From an uncultured Eubacteriales bacterium (GTDB lineage: Bacteria > Bacillota > Clostridia > Lachnospirales > Lachnospiraceae), in NCBI GenBank assembly GCA_900316755.1, contig ONED01000011.1:1-39036 (forward strand): DNA of 39,036 nt, in the 5' to 3' direction. Below are positions 33,201-39,036 of the stretch, one piece after another. The number at the start of each line of letters is the position of its first letter. The first letter of the stretch is position 1. The notes below the pieces were generated by a model, which saw only the letters and a program-made list of their open reading frames with translations, was not told the DNA's origin and did no database searches. Position numbers and translations under genes: made by a program.

Positions 33201-33409
33201 TTTGTTGACACATTATTGATGATTAAATCTCCACTGTCATAGCGGTCTAAGCCTCCGATAATATTAAGCAGCGTCGTTTTCCCGGAACCGGAGGGTCCCA
33301 GAATGGACACGAACTCGTTATCCCGAAAATTGAGGCTGACATCATTTAACGCCTGCTGCACCAAATCTCCTGTTTTATATTGTTTGGAAATGTTTTTTAT
33401 CTGTAACAT
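30206..33409 (-). CDS. MacB-type ABC transporter fusion, ATPase plus FtsX permease with large extracellular domain
   Basis: A 1067-residue ATPase-permease fusion. Residues 1-230 are the ABC domain (Walker A GPSGSGKTT, signature MSGGQMQRVAIARA, Walker B ILLADEPTGALD). A membrane helix near 265-285 (SIGIIGIALILSLSTG) leads into a large extracellular part of about 640 residues, with many predicted helices. The C-terminal end has three membrane helices and the FtsX motif ERTKEIGVLRAIGASKRNISS. The MacB-like class uses mechanotransmission rather than transport across the membrane, often for peptide antimicrobial defence or lipoprotein/virulence-factor release. A single-gene ATPase-FtsX fusion with such a large ectodomain is less common than a separate permease. 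Its substrate is unknown. Confidence 0.9.
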   Translation of the reverse strand: MLQIKNISKQYKTGDLVQQALNDVSLNFRDNEFVSILGPSGSGKTTLLNIIGGLDRYDSGDLIINNVSTKRYKDRDWDSYRNHTIGFVFQSYNLIPHQTVLANVELALTIGGISKKERKKRALQALDEVGLKEQAHKRPNQMSGGQMQRVAIARALVNNPDILLADEPTGALDTETSVQVMELLKKVASDRLVIMVTHNPELAEAYSTRIVRLKDGKIINDSDPFVPEEKNLQKPEHKNLGKASMSILTALSLSFNNLLTKKGRTLLTAFAGSIGIIGIALILSLSTGFQNYIDQIQEDTLSSYPLTITAETADATSMLLSMATQTGEGKEDDVVSENQYLATMFSKIGSNDLKSLKQYLEKNSDKVDDMVSLVSYGYSVNPLVYTTDVTGKITQLNPSTLLSSLGGSSMMMGPSTSVFNEMVDDREMLEDQYDVLAGTWPEKYDEVVLVLPEANGISDLLLYSLGLRDGSELQEMLAKIMKGEAVESESEPLTFTYEELMDIPLRLVNPTDTYKYNESYDVYESMTSDEAFMQEVYTNAQELNIVGILCPKESSTSTTLSTGIVYTKELTEHVISQAKDSAIVKKQLANEEVDVFSNKRFNDDSEESGLDFNNLISIDKELLSFAFGVNISENDISNMTQGYMEEISKAVTTDTAPAEAAFQGTLKTLATDMLNGYIEEHKNPLLQNVAVIKQSDVENVVSAFMAKDTSQALLSKLTADYLIPQETFSSMYNGLLKGMLQGYISMYSATPEDPGDADSTGEETDPSAPLSSEMLEPLVAQFLSQPTVDSTSKAIAGKMTEAVMQKTILTKVGELSSSLVSNMANSFHVDESKIAAAFQFEMSEEELTRLMKTMTSSGTEKNAETNLLALGYQDLEGPTSISFYFRDFDSKEVFLDFLEEYNEKMEKEDDEKVIKYTDLTGILMSSVKTIVDSVSYVLIAFVSISLVVSSIMIGIITYISVFERTKEIGVLRAIGASKRNISSIFNAETFIVGLCSGLIGILVTLVLLTPINHIIHALTDNLGISAALPVKGGAILVILSVILTLIGGLIPSKQAAKKDPVLALRSE

Positions 33410-33531
33410 TTCATACCTGCCTTTCCATGCTATATCTTATAATATTTACTAATGTTACAACACACATTCCAGATTTTCAACATTGGGCAGGTTTATTTTA
33501 CGGATTTTATGGATTCTTTAGAATCGTAACT

Positions 33532-33560
33532 TTGACATACCAATAAGCCCAATATATAAT
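33532..33560 (+). promoter_or_regulatory. Full-consensus promoter of the HAD phosphatase gene
   Basis: TTGACA (33532-33537), 17-bp spacer, TATAAT (33555-33560): an exact sigma-70-type match, reading into the HAD gene. Confidence 0.8.
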
Positions 33561-33607
33561 AATAGAAAACATCCGAAATGAATATAAGAGAGAAAGAAGA
33601 TTTGACT

Positions 33608-34408
33608 ATGATAAAACTAATTGCAAGTGACTTAGACGGAACATTACTTTTACACGGAGCGCAGACTCTAAACCCGGAAATCTTCGACCTGATACAGAAG
33701 CTGCAGGAAAAGGGCATTCTGTTTGTTTCTGCAAGCGGAAGGCAGATTGCCAGCCAGCGGAATTTATTTCGTCCCATCGCAGATGAGATTTCTTACGTTG
33801 CGGAAAATGGTGCCGTGTGTATCTATCAGAAGGAAATTATTGCCACCTTTGCCATGGACAAGGATTTGGCATTTCGGATTCTGGACAGTATCAAAGAGCA
33901 TCCGGACTGCCTTGCTCTGGTATCCGGCGCCACAACCTGTTACATCGAATCCGGCAACGTTGCCTTTTTACATCACATCCGGGACGTGCTGCATAACACA
34001 ACGACGGTGGTTCGCGATTTTTCGGAAATCCGGGAACCGATTGTCAAAATTGCATTCTTTGATGGCTCGGGGACTTATGCTTCCTTAGGGGATTTTAAAA
34101 AGAGATTTGAAAAAGAGATTAAGGTGGTCACTTCCGGAAATGACTGGATAGACTTCGTGCCATTTGGCAGCAACAAAGGAAATGCGCTCCGCATTTTGCT
34201 GCATAAACTCGGGATTCTGCCGGAAGAAATGATTGCATTCGGCGATCAGGAAAATGATTTGGAAATGCTGACACTCGCAGGTACCAGCTATGCCATGGCA
34301 ACCGCTTCCCCGGAGGTAAAAAAGCACGCTACCGGGGTCACGGAAACCGTTGAGGAGGTTTTGCGAAAGCTGCTCGCATCTCTTTCTACTGAGACAGTCC
34401 CGCACTGA
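33608..34408 (+). CDS. HAD-superfamily Cof-type phosphatase
   Basis: Predicted cytoplasmic sugar- or nucleotide-phosphate phosphatase of the Cof family. The 266 residues begin with IASDLDGTLL (nucleophile Asp), and further motifs are VSASGRQ, the Lys in GSNKGNALRILL, and FGDQENDLEML with the acidic pair. A cap domain fills residues 80-190. I chose ATG 33608, where the DLDGT motif begins at residue 7 as usual; an ATG at 33578 is also in frame. A weak GAAAGAAG stands upstream. It converges with, and overlaps by 23 bp, the 3' end of the CapA-like gene. Substrate unknown. Confidence 0.87.
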   Translation: MIKLIASDLDGTLLLHGAQTLNPEIFDLIQKLQEKGILFVSASGRQIASQRNLFRPIADEISYVAENGAVCIYQKEIIATFAMDKDLAFRILDSIKEHPDCLALVSGATTCYIESGNVAFLHHIRDVLHNTTTVVRDFSEIREPIVKIAFFDGSGTYASLGDFKKRFEKEIKVVTSGNDWIDFVPFGSNKGNALRILLHKLGILPEEMIAFGDQENDLEMLTLAGTSYAMATASPEVKKHATGVTETVEEVLRKLLASLSTETVPH

Positions 34409-35528
34409 TTTCGTTTATTTTATTCATAACTCTTTCCGCCTCTGCTCCCTCTAATATCGTCGGCTGATAATCATTGACATTTGTCACCGACGAAATGGAG
34501 CACGGAATTACGTTTACATCATCATAAGACAGGATTTTTCCGTCTCGCACCGTAAAGGTTTGTTGAAAAATCATACTGTCTTTATCGCTTGGATTCTTAT
34601 TGCCGCCAAAGCAGAAATTCCCAAGGCTGTAGACAATCTTTTTCCCCTGATACGTTTCAATGCCCTGAAGTACATGGGGATGTTCCCCGATGACCAAATC
34701 GGCTCCATTCTCAATCGCTGCATGCGCAAGCTGTTTCTGTACATCGTTGGGATAGTATTCCCGCTCGATTCCCCAGTGGAAATTGACGATGGTAATGACC
34801 GCACCTTCTGATTTCACCTTCTGAATATGATCTTTGAGCTGCTGCATCCGTCCCAATCCATCCGGGAGCACATAGATACCGATAAGTCCGATTTTCACAC
34901 CCTTGCATTCCACTATAGCAGTCTCTTCATAGCCAAAATGCGTAATTCCTGCTTCACTTAAGTACTGTTTTGTATCCGCAAGGCTCTGCATACCATAATC
35001 CCTGCTGTGATTGTTTGCAAGGTTTGCCGCCTCCACAGAGCCTTGCGTCAGAATCTTCACGTACTCCGGGTCTCCCCGGAAGGCAAATTGCTTATCCTGA
35101 CGGGTCGTCAGATTCGTAAGGGTTCCCTCAAAATTCACAATCGTCAGGTCATCATTTGCAAATACGGACTGAACCCCTGCGAGAAAATAGGATGGATCCT
35201 GCACCTCATTGTACTTCGCCACAAAGGTCGGTCCTCCTGCATAATTCACATCTGTCGCCAAAGTACAGTCTCCCGCCGCACTGATGGTGATGGAAATATC
35301 CTTCTTTGTTTCAATCTCGATTGGGGGAAGCGTCTCAGACGGCATATCGTTTTTCGTCTCCGTTACCGTCTGACTTCCTTCCTTGGCATCGTTTTCCCCG
35401 TCCACTGCAAATTGAATCACAACAAAGAGGAAGATTGCAATGGATAGAAAACCCACGATTACAACTGCATTTTTCAAAAGCTTTCTTTTTCTTCTGTTCT
35501 TTTTATGGTGCGCTCTTCGTTGTTCCAT
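34386..35528 (-). CDS. CapA-family membrane-anchored metallophosphatase-like protein
   Basis: A 380-residue CapA/PgsA-type protein. An N-terminal, very basic segment (RRAHHKKNRRKRK) precedes one membrane helix (VVIVGFLSIAIFLFVVIQFAV) and a Glu/Thr-rich linker. The calcineurin-like domain starts with ISAAGDCTLATD, and further motifs are IVNFEGTLT, ANNHSRDYGM, NFHWGIE and GEHPHVLQGIE. Proteins of the family are linked to polyglutamate capsule, but many clostridial members sit alone with unknown function, as here. The other capsule genes are absent nearby. Its 3' end overlaps the convergent HAD gene. Confidence 0.88.
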   Translation of the reverse strand: MEQRRAHHKKNRRKRKLLKNAVVIVGFLSIAIFLFVVIQFAVDGENDAKEGSQTVTETKNDMPSETLPPIEIETKKDISITISAAGDCTLATDVNYAGGPTFVAKYNEVQDPSYFLAGVQSVFANDDLTIVNFEGTLTNLTTRQDKQFAFRGDPEYVKILTQGSVEAANLANNHSRDYGMQSLADTKQYLSEAGITHFGYEETAIVECKGVKIGLIGIYVLPDGLGRMQQLKDHIQKVKSEGAVITIVNFHWGIEREYYPNDVQKQLAHAAIENGADLVIGEHPHVLQGIETYQGKKIVYSLGNFCFGGNKNPSDKDSMIFQQTFTVRDGKILSYDDVNVIPCSISSVTNVNDYQPTILEGAEAERVMNKINEISAGLSQ

Positions 35529-35545
35529 TTGGCATCACTCCACAA

Positions 35546-37345
35546 TTATTCCACAATTTCCTCAAAATCAGCTGCGCCATGTTTGCAAAGCGGGCAGACA
35601 ATGTCATCGGGAAGTTCCTCTCCCTCGTATATCCATCCGCAGACCTTGCAAACAAATCCTTTTTTCCCTTTTGTCTCCGGCTTCGGCTTCACATTGTTCT
35701 GATAATAAGTATAAGTCATCGTCTCTCTGTCAGAAAGTACTCTTGCCTCTGTCACAGAACAGATAAACATTCCGTGTGTATCGAGATCCACATACTGTTC
35801 CACCTTCAGCGACATAAAGGAGTTGATATACCGCGGAAGAAAAGCAAGACCGTTATCGCTGTGAAGCGGCTCCACATCCGCAAACTTATCCACGGTGCGG
35901 CCACTCTGGAAACCAAATGTTTCAAACACACTAAAAGGCGCATCTACAGAGAGGCAGTTCACATTCATTTTTCCTGTCTGTTCGATAATATGGTGCGAAT
36001 AATTCTGCTTATTGATGGTCACAGCAATGCGGTTCGGTGTGTTCGTCACCTGTGTCACCGTATTCACGATAAGGCCATTATCCTTCTTGCCATCGTTGGA
36101 AGTCACCACATACAAACCATATCCAATGTTAAACAGTGCATTCAAATCGTTCTTATTTGCCGTCTCATCACTCTGCGCCAGATAATCCTGACAAAGCTCA
36201 TTTGCCAGAGCTTCTATCTGATTTTTACTTTCTTCATTCAGAGCGGATTTGATTTTCACTGTCGTATCCGCAAATGTAATATTTTTGCTGTTTTCGAACA
36301 TTCCTTTCATCACCTTGGCAGCCAGCGGTGCCCAGCTTCCGTTTTCCATAAAAGCAATGGTGCGATTCTGGAAATTCCGCTCGGTCAAGTGTTCAATAAA
36401 GGTTCGCATAAATGGGAAAATGTCCGCATTGTAAGTCGTCGTTGCCAGTACCAGCCTTCCGTAACGGAACGCATCCTCCACTGCTTCTGCCATATCACAG
36501 CGGGCAAGGTCATTGACAACCACCTTTGGGCAGCCTTTCTCCCTCAGCTTTTCTGCAAGCAATTCTACTGCTTTCTTTGTGTTGCCGTAAACAGAAGTAT
36601 AGGCAATCAGAATCCCCTCACTTTCCACGCCGTAAGAAGACCATATATTGTAAAGATTCAAATAGTATCCGAGGTTCTCTGTCAAAATCGGACCATGCAG
36701 CGGACAAATCTTCTCAATCTCAAGAGTCGCTGCTTTTTTCAAGAGCGCCTGCACCTGTGCACCATATTTTCCAACAATCCCGATATAATAACGCCGTGCT
36801 TCGCAAGCCCAGTCTTCCTCGGCGTCAAGCGCCCCGAATTTGCCGAATCCATCCGCTGAAAACAGTACCTTGTCATGACTGTCATATGTTACAATGACCT
36901 CCGGCCAGTGAACCATCGGCGCGGTCACAAACGTCAGCGTATGAGCTCCCAGAGAAAGTGTGTCCCCTTCTCCTACCACTACCTTTCTCTCAGCATAGTC
37001 TGTGCCAAAGAAATTCTGCATCATCGTAAACGCCTTCACGGAAGACACAATCTTTGCATCCGGGTATGCTTTCATAAAGTTGTCAATATTTGCAGAGTGG
37101 TCCGGCTCCATATGCTGAATAACAAGATAGTCCGGTTTTCTCCCTCCAAGCGCACTCTCAATATTATCTAACCACTGGTGGGTAAATCTTGCATCTACCG
37201 TATCCATAACAGCCGTTTTTTCATCCAGAATCACGTAAGAATTGTATGCCATACCATTCGGAACTACATACTGTCCTTCAAACAAATCAATCTCCCGATC
37301 ATTGACTCCTACATAGCGAATATCTCTTGTTATATCCATATTCAT
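35546..37345 (-). CDS. Flavodiiron protein with flavin reductase and rubredoxin modules
   Basis: Reduces oxygen (or NO) to water as a defence of an anaerobe. The 599-residue protein has four modules in order: a metallo-beta-lactamase-like diiron core (about 1-245; HMEPDHSAN, VHWPEV, ADGFG, LHGPI), a flavodoxin module (about 250-395; IAYTSVYGNTKKAVELL), a flavin-reductase module (about 425-550), and C-terminal rubredoxin (CKVCGWIYEG and CPLCKHG). A single chain can therefore take electrons from NAD(P)H to O2 without separate partners. Start ATG at 37345 has AAAGAGGG upstream; an in-frame ATG at 37393 has no such site. The promoter lies at 37447-37475. Confidence 0.93.
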   Translation of the reverse strand: MNMDITRDIRYVGVNDREIDLFEGQYVVPNGMAYNSYVILDEKTAVMDTVDARFTHQWLDNIESALGGRKPDYLVIQHMEPDHSANIDNFMKAYPDAKIVSSVKAFTMMQNFFGTDYAERKVVVGEGDTLSLGAHTLTFVTAPMVHWPEVIVTYDSHDKVLFSADGFGKFGALDAEEDWACEARRYYIGIVGKYGAQVQALLKKAATLEIEKICPLHGPILTENLGYYLNLYNIWSSYGVESEGILIAYTSVYGNTKKAVELLAEKLREKGCPKVVVNDLARCDMAEAVEDAFRYGRLVLATTTYNADIFPFMRTFIEHLTERNFQNRTIAFMENGSWAPLAAKVMKGMFENSKNITFADTTVKIKSALNEESKNQIEALANELCQDYLAQSDETANKNDLNALFNIGYGLYVVTSNDGKKDNGLIVNTVTQVTNTPNRIAVTINKQNYSHHIIEQTGKMNVNCLSVDAPFSVFETFGFQSGRTVDKFADVEPLHSDNGLAFLPRYINSFMSLKVEQYVDLDTHGMFICSVTEARVLSDRETMTYTYYQNNVKPKPETKGKKGFVCKVCGWIYEGEELPDDIVCPLCKHGAADFEEIVE

Positions 37346-37446
37346 TTTCCCTCTTTCCCCGCTCTTTGCGGTCATCCTATTCTCCGGCAGCATACCACTT
37401 TTTCAGAAGGCGTGAGCCTTAAAAAAGTGTCACTGTGTCTTAGACT

Positions 37447-37475
37447 ACTGTATCATATTTGAAAGGTTCTTTCAA
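37447..37475 (-). promoter_or_regulatory. Promoter of the flavodiiron gene, next to the intron end
   Basis: Minus-strand TTGAAA (37470-37475), 17-bp spacer and TACAGT (37447-37452). The intron's 3' end lies only about 13 bp upstream of the -35. Confidence 0.5.
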
Positions 37476-37532
37476 CTTCTTGCATAGAATCGAGTAGGAG
37501 GAATTTCTCTTGAATGAGAAATTCCGACCTCT

Positions 37533-37569
37533 CACACCACCGTGCGTACCGTTCGGTACACGGCGGTTC
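37533..37569 (-). ncRNA. Group II intron domain V
   Basis: Thirty-odd bases fold into the conserved hairpin with a 2-nt GC bulge and a GAAC loop; CGC stands where the catalytic triad is expected. This is the catalytic heart of the ribozyme, and the CGC triad is a trait of class C introns. Confidence 0.85.
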
Positions 37570-37576
37570 AATCAAC

Positions 37577-38857
37577 TTAACAAGTAACACACCACTTGGT
37601 GTAGTAATCTAACATAGAGATTAGTCCAAATGAGGCTAATCTTTTATTGCTTATGGCAATCTGTACGTCACCACATCTAGCAGGCTTTGCATAGCCGTGC
37701 AAATATGCAGTTCTCCATGCGCTCCATTTTGGTACGCCAAGTTTTATCAGATTCCTTGCTCTGTTCTGTGGAGTTTTCCAATGTTTCCAAATGCACATGC
37801 GAAGTCTGTATCTGATATTTCGGTCGAGTTCTCTACAAAGTGTTTTCATACGACCTATTTTGAAGTAGTTAATCCATCCTCTGATGAGCTGATTGAGTTT
37901 CTCCACTTTATAGTTGTTGCTAACGCCCCAGCTACGGCAAGTAAGTTCTTTCATTCTCTTCTTAAATTTTGCTACTGATTTTGCATGTGGTTTTGCCTTA
38001 AACTGGTGTGCTCTTGTGTCATAGAAGAATCCGAATCCAAGGTATTTAAGTCCGCTTGGTCTATCTACTTTGCTCTTAGTCATGTTGACTTTAAGCCCTA
38101 GTTTCTCTTCAATAAAGCGAGATATATTTCTCATTACCCGTTTTGCAGACATTTCACTCCCGACCATGATGATACAGTCGTCCGCGTATCGCACAAAGTT
38201 AAGCCCTCGCTTATCCATTTCCTTATCAAGTTCATTGAGCATGATGTTCGCCAACAACGGCGAGAGATTTCCACCTTGCGGTGTTCCCACAATGGAATCC
38301 TCATACTCATTGTCAATCATGATTCCACTGACTAGGTATTTTCTGACGATAGAGATAACATCCCCATCTTTAATAGTTCTACCTACGATAGTCATAAGCT
38401 TGTCATGATTTACTGTGTCGAAGAACTTTTCTAAGTCAATGTCTACAATCCAATCATTTCCGTCATTCATCATATCAAGTGCTGTTAGGATTGCTTGCTG
38501 TGCACACCTATTCGGTCTGAATCCATAACTATGGTCATGGAACCGTTCATCATAGATTGGTGTTAAGACCTGTGCAATAGCTTGTTGTATGAATCTATCT
38601 GTTACTGTTGGTACTCCTAGGTTTCTGACACCGCCATCAGGCTTTGGTATCTCCACTCTTCGTACTGGTTGAGGTTTGTATTTTCTTGTCCTCAACTGTT
38701 CCTTGATGATTTCGCCGTTCTTTTCAAGATGTTCCTTGAGTTCTGTGTACTTCATTCCGTCCACTCCTTCCGCACCTTTATTCCGTACGACTTGCAGATA
38801 TGCTCTTTTGAGATTATCGCTAGAGAGTATCTGCTCCATTAGACTACTTGTGCCCAT
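37577..38857 (-). CDS. ltrA: Group II intron reverse transcriptase/maturase
   Basis: Splices and mobilises its own intron. The 426 residues have RT blocks in order: NKGAEGVDGMKY, RRVEIPKPDGGVRNLGVPT, HSYGFRPNRCAQQA, IVDIDLEKFFDTVNHD, GTPQGGNLSPLLANIMLNELD and the catalytic RYADD (Asp225-Asp226 approx.). A maturase domain X follows (LNQLIRGWINYFKIGRM). There is no HNH endonuclease domain, usual for class-C-like introns. ATG at 38857 is preferred with GGAAAGGAAAG upstream, as the GTG at 38893 lacks a proper site. The RT is apparently intact. Confidence 0.95.
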   Translation of the reverse strand: MGTSSLMEQILSSDNLKRAYLQVVRNKGAEGVDGMKYTELKEHLEKNGEIIKEQLRTRKYKPQPVRRVEIPKPDGGVRNLGVPTVTDRFIQQAIAQVLTPIYDERFHDHSYGFRPNRCAQQAILTALDMMNDGNDWIVDIDLEKFFDTVNHDKLMTIVGRTIKDGDVISIVRKYLVSGIMIDNEYEDSIVGTPQGGNLSPLLANIMLNELDKEMDKRGLNFVRYADDCIIMVGSEMSAKRVMRNISRFIEEKLGLKVNMTKSKVDRPSGLKYLGFGFFYDTRAHQFKAKPHAKSVAKFKKRMKELTCRSWGVSNNYKVEKLNQLIRGWINYFKIGRMKTLCRELDRNIRYRLRMCIWKHWKTPQNRARNLIKLGVPKWSAWRTAYLHGYAKPARCGDVQIAISNKRLASFGLISMLDYYTKWCVTC

Positions 38858-39036
38858 GCGTTCTTTCCTTTCCGCCTCGCTTGATTTGACCACCCTTTAC
38901 CCGATTGGTTACGGCAGATGTTGTCATTTCTGCAATGCTGTTGCTCTTCACATTATTTACGACTTTATGTTGCACATTATTTACAACCATTTTCGAGATT
39001 ATCCCGAATGCCACATCACATTATTCAAGTCCAATT

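Larger units (their letters stand above)
37488..39036 (-). mobile_element. Group II intron, 3' part (5' end beyond window)
   Basis: The minus strand carries a maturase ORF followed by intron RNA domains V and VI, then the terminal CTCGATT and exon. Domain V spans about 37533-37569: arms CCGCCGT/ACGGTGG and GTACC/GGTAC, a GAAC loop and a two-base bulge. Domain VI is GAATTTCTC/GAGAAATTC (37501-37524). The element exits the right window edge, so the 5' GUGYG end and the domain I sequence are missing. The 5' exon cannot be seen. Confidence 0.9.

Noticed and set aside
33410-33480. Promoter for the ABC fusion gene
   Set aside because: Several AT-rich -10-like strings are there, but I found no pair with a proper -35 at the right spacing.
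35306-36859. A 517-codon open frame antisense to the flavodiiron gene
   Set aside because: It is Cys/His-rich with no domain, and the opposite strand codes a clear four-module flavodiiron protein. It is a shadow.
1-39036. CRISPR array, tRNA or rRNA genes, B12 riboswitch
   Set aside because: I saw no regularly spaced repeat array, no cloverleaf with TTCRANNC, no rRNA-like stretch, and no recognisable cobalamin-box element in the gaps near the BMC genes.

Overview
The window reads as chromosomal DNA of an anaerobic, gut-type Firmicute, most likely a member of the Lachnospiraceae. The basis is moderate GC, strong AGGAGG ribosome sites, clostridial-type families (flavodiiron-rubredoxin fusion, RbsABC-type uptake, glycyl radical enzyme) and a B12-independent bacterial microcompartment (BMC) of the fucose/rhamnose type (GRM5-like). 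I cannot name the species from sequence alone.

Region 1 (about 150-8000, minus strand) is a fucose uptake and isomerisation operon. It runs ABC ATPase, permease, lipoprotein binding protein, FGGY kinase, fucose isomerase, fucose mutarotase, and ends in a terminator. An AraC-type regulator is divergent at 8088-8960, and the shared promoter region carries inverted operator-like repeats and a cre-like site.

Region 2 (about 9000-21650, minus strand) is the BMC locus. It runs glycyl radical propanediol dehydratase, activase, an internal consensus promoter, tagged aldolase, GlcG-like protein, CoA-acylating aldehyde dehydrogenase, zinc alcohol dehydrogenase, four hexameric shell proteins, PduL, an EutN-type vertex protein, PduS-like Fe-S flavoprotein, PduT-like tandem shell protein, and a DeoR regulator before a strong terminator. 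Inferred flow: fuculose-1-P (and probably rhamnulose-1-P) is cleaved to DHAP and lactaldehyde; lactaldehyde is reduced to 1,2-propanediol, dehydrated by the radical enzyme to propionaldehyde, then split into propanol and propionyl-CoA, and PduL makes propionyl-phosphate. Five cargo enzymes carry a similar amphipathic tag; the dehydratase does not visibly carry one.

Region 3 (21795-30090) holds a PHP-domain hydrolase, a Lachnospiraceae-type protein with a nuclease-like core, an unusual 459-bp non-coding stretch with repeated TTTGGACAT, the rhamnose genes rhaB-rhaA, and a compact operon of cell-wall amidase, truncated sigma-like protein, ParA ATPase and AraC regulator. Region 4 (30200-39036) holds a MacB/FtsX-type ABC fusion, a HAD phosphatase, a CapA-like protein, a four-module flavodiiron protein, and the 3' part of a group II intron that runs off the right edge.

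Most notable: a shell protein with a Lys/Thr/Ala-rich N-terminal extension and a second internal Shine-Dalgarno/ATG; a cysteine-rich linker before the aldolase tag; TGTTGTTT repeats shared by BMC promoters; and a sigma-70-derived protein that keeps the core-RNAP-binding part but has lost most of its promoter-recognition parts.
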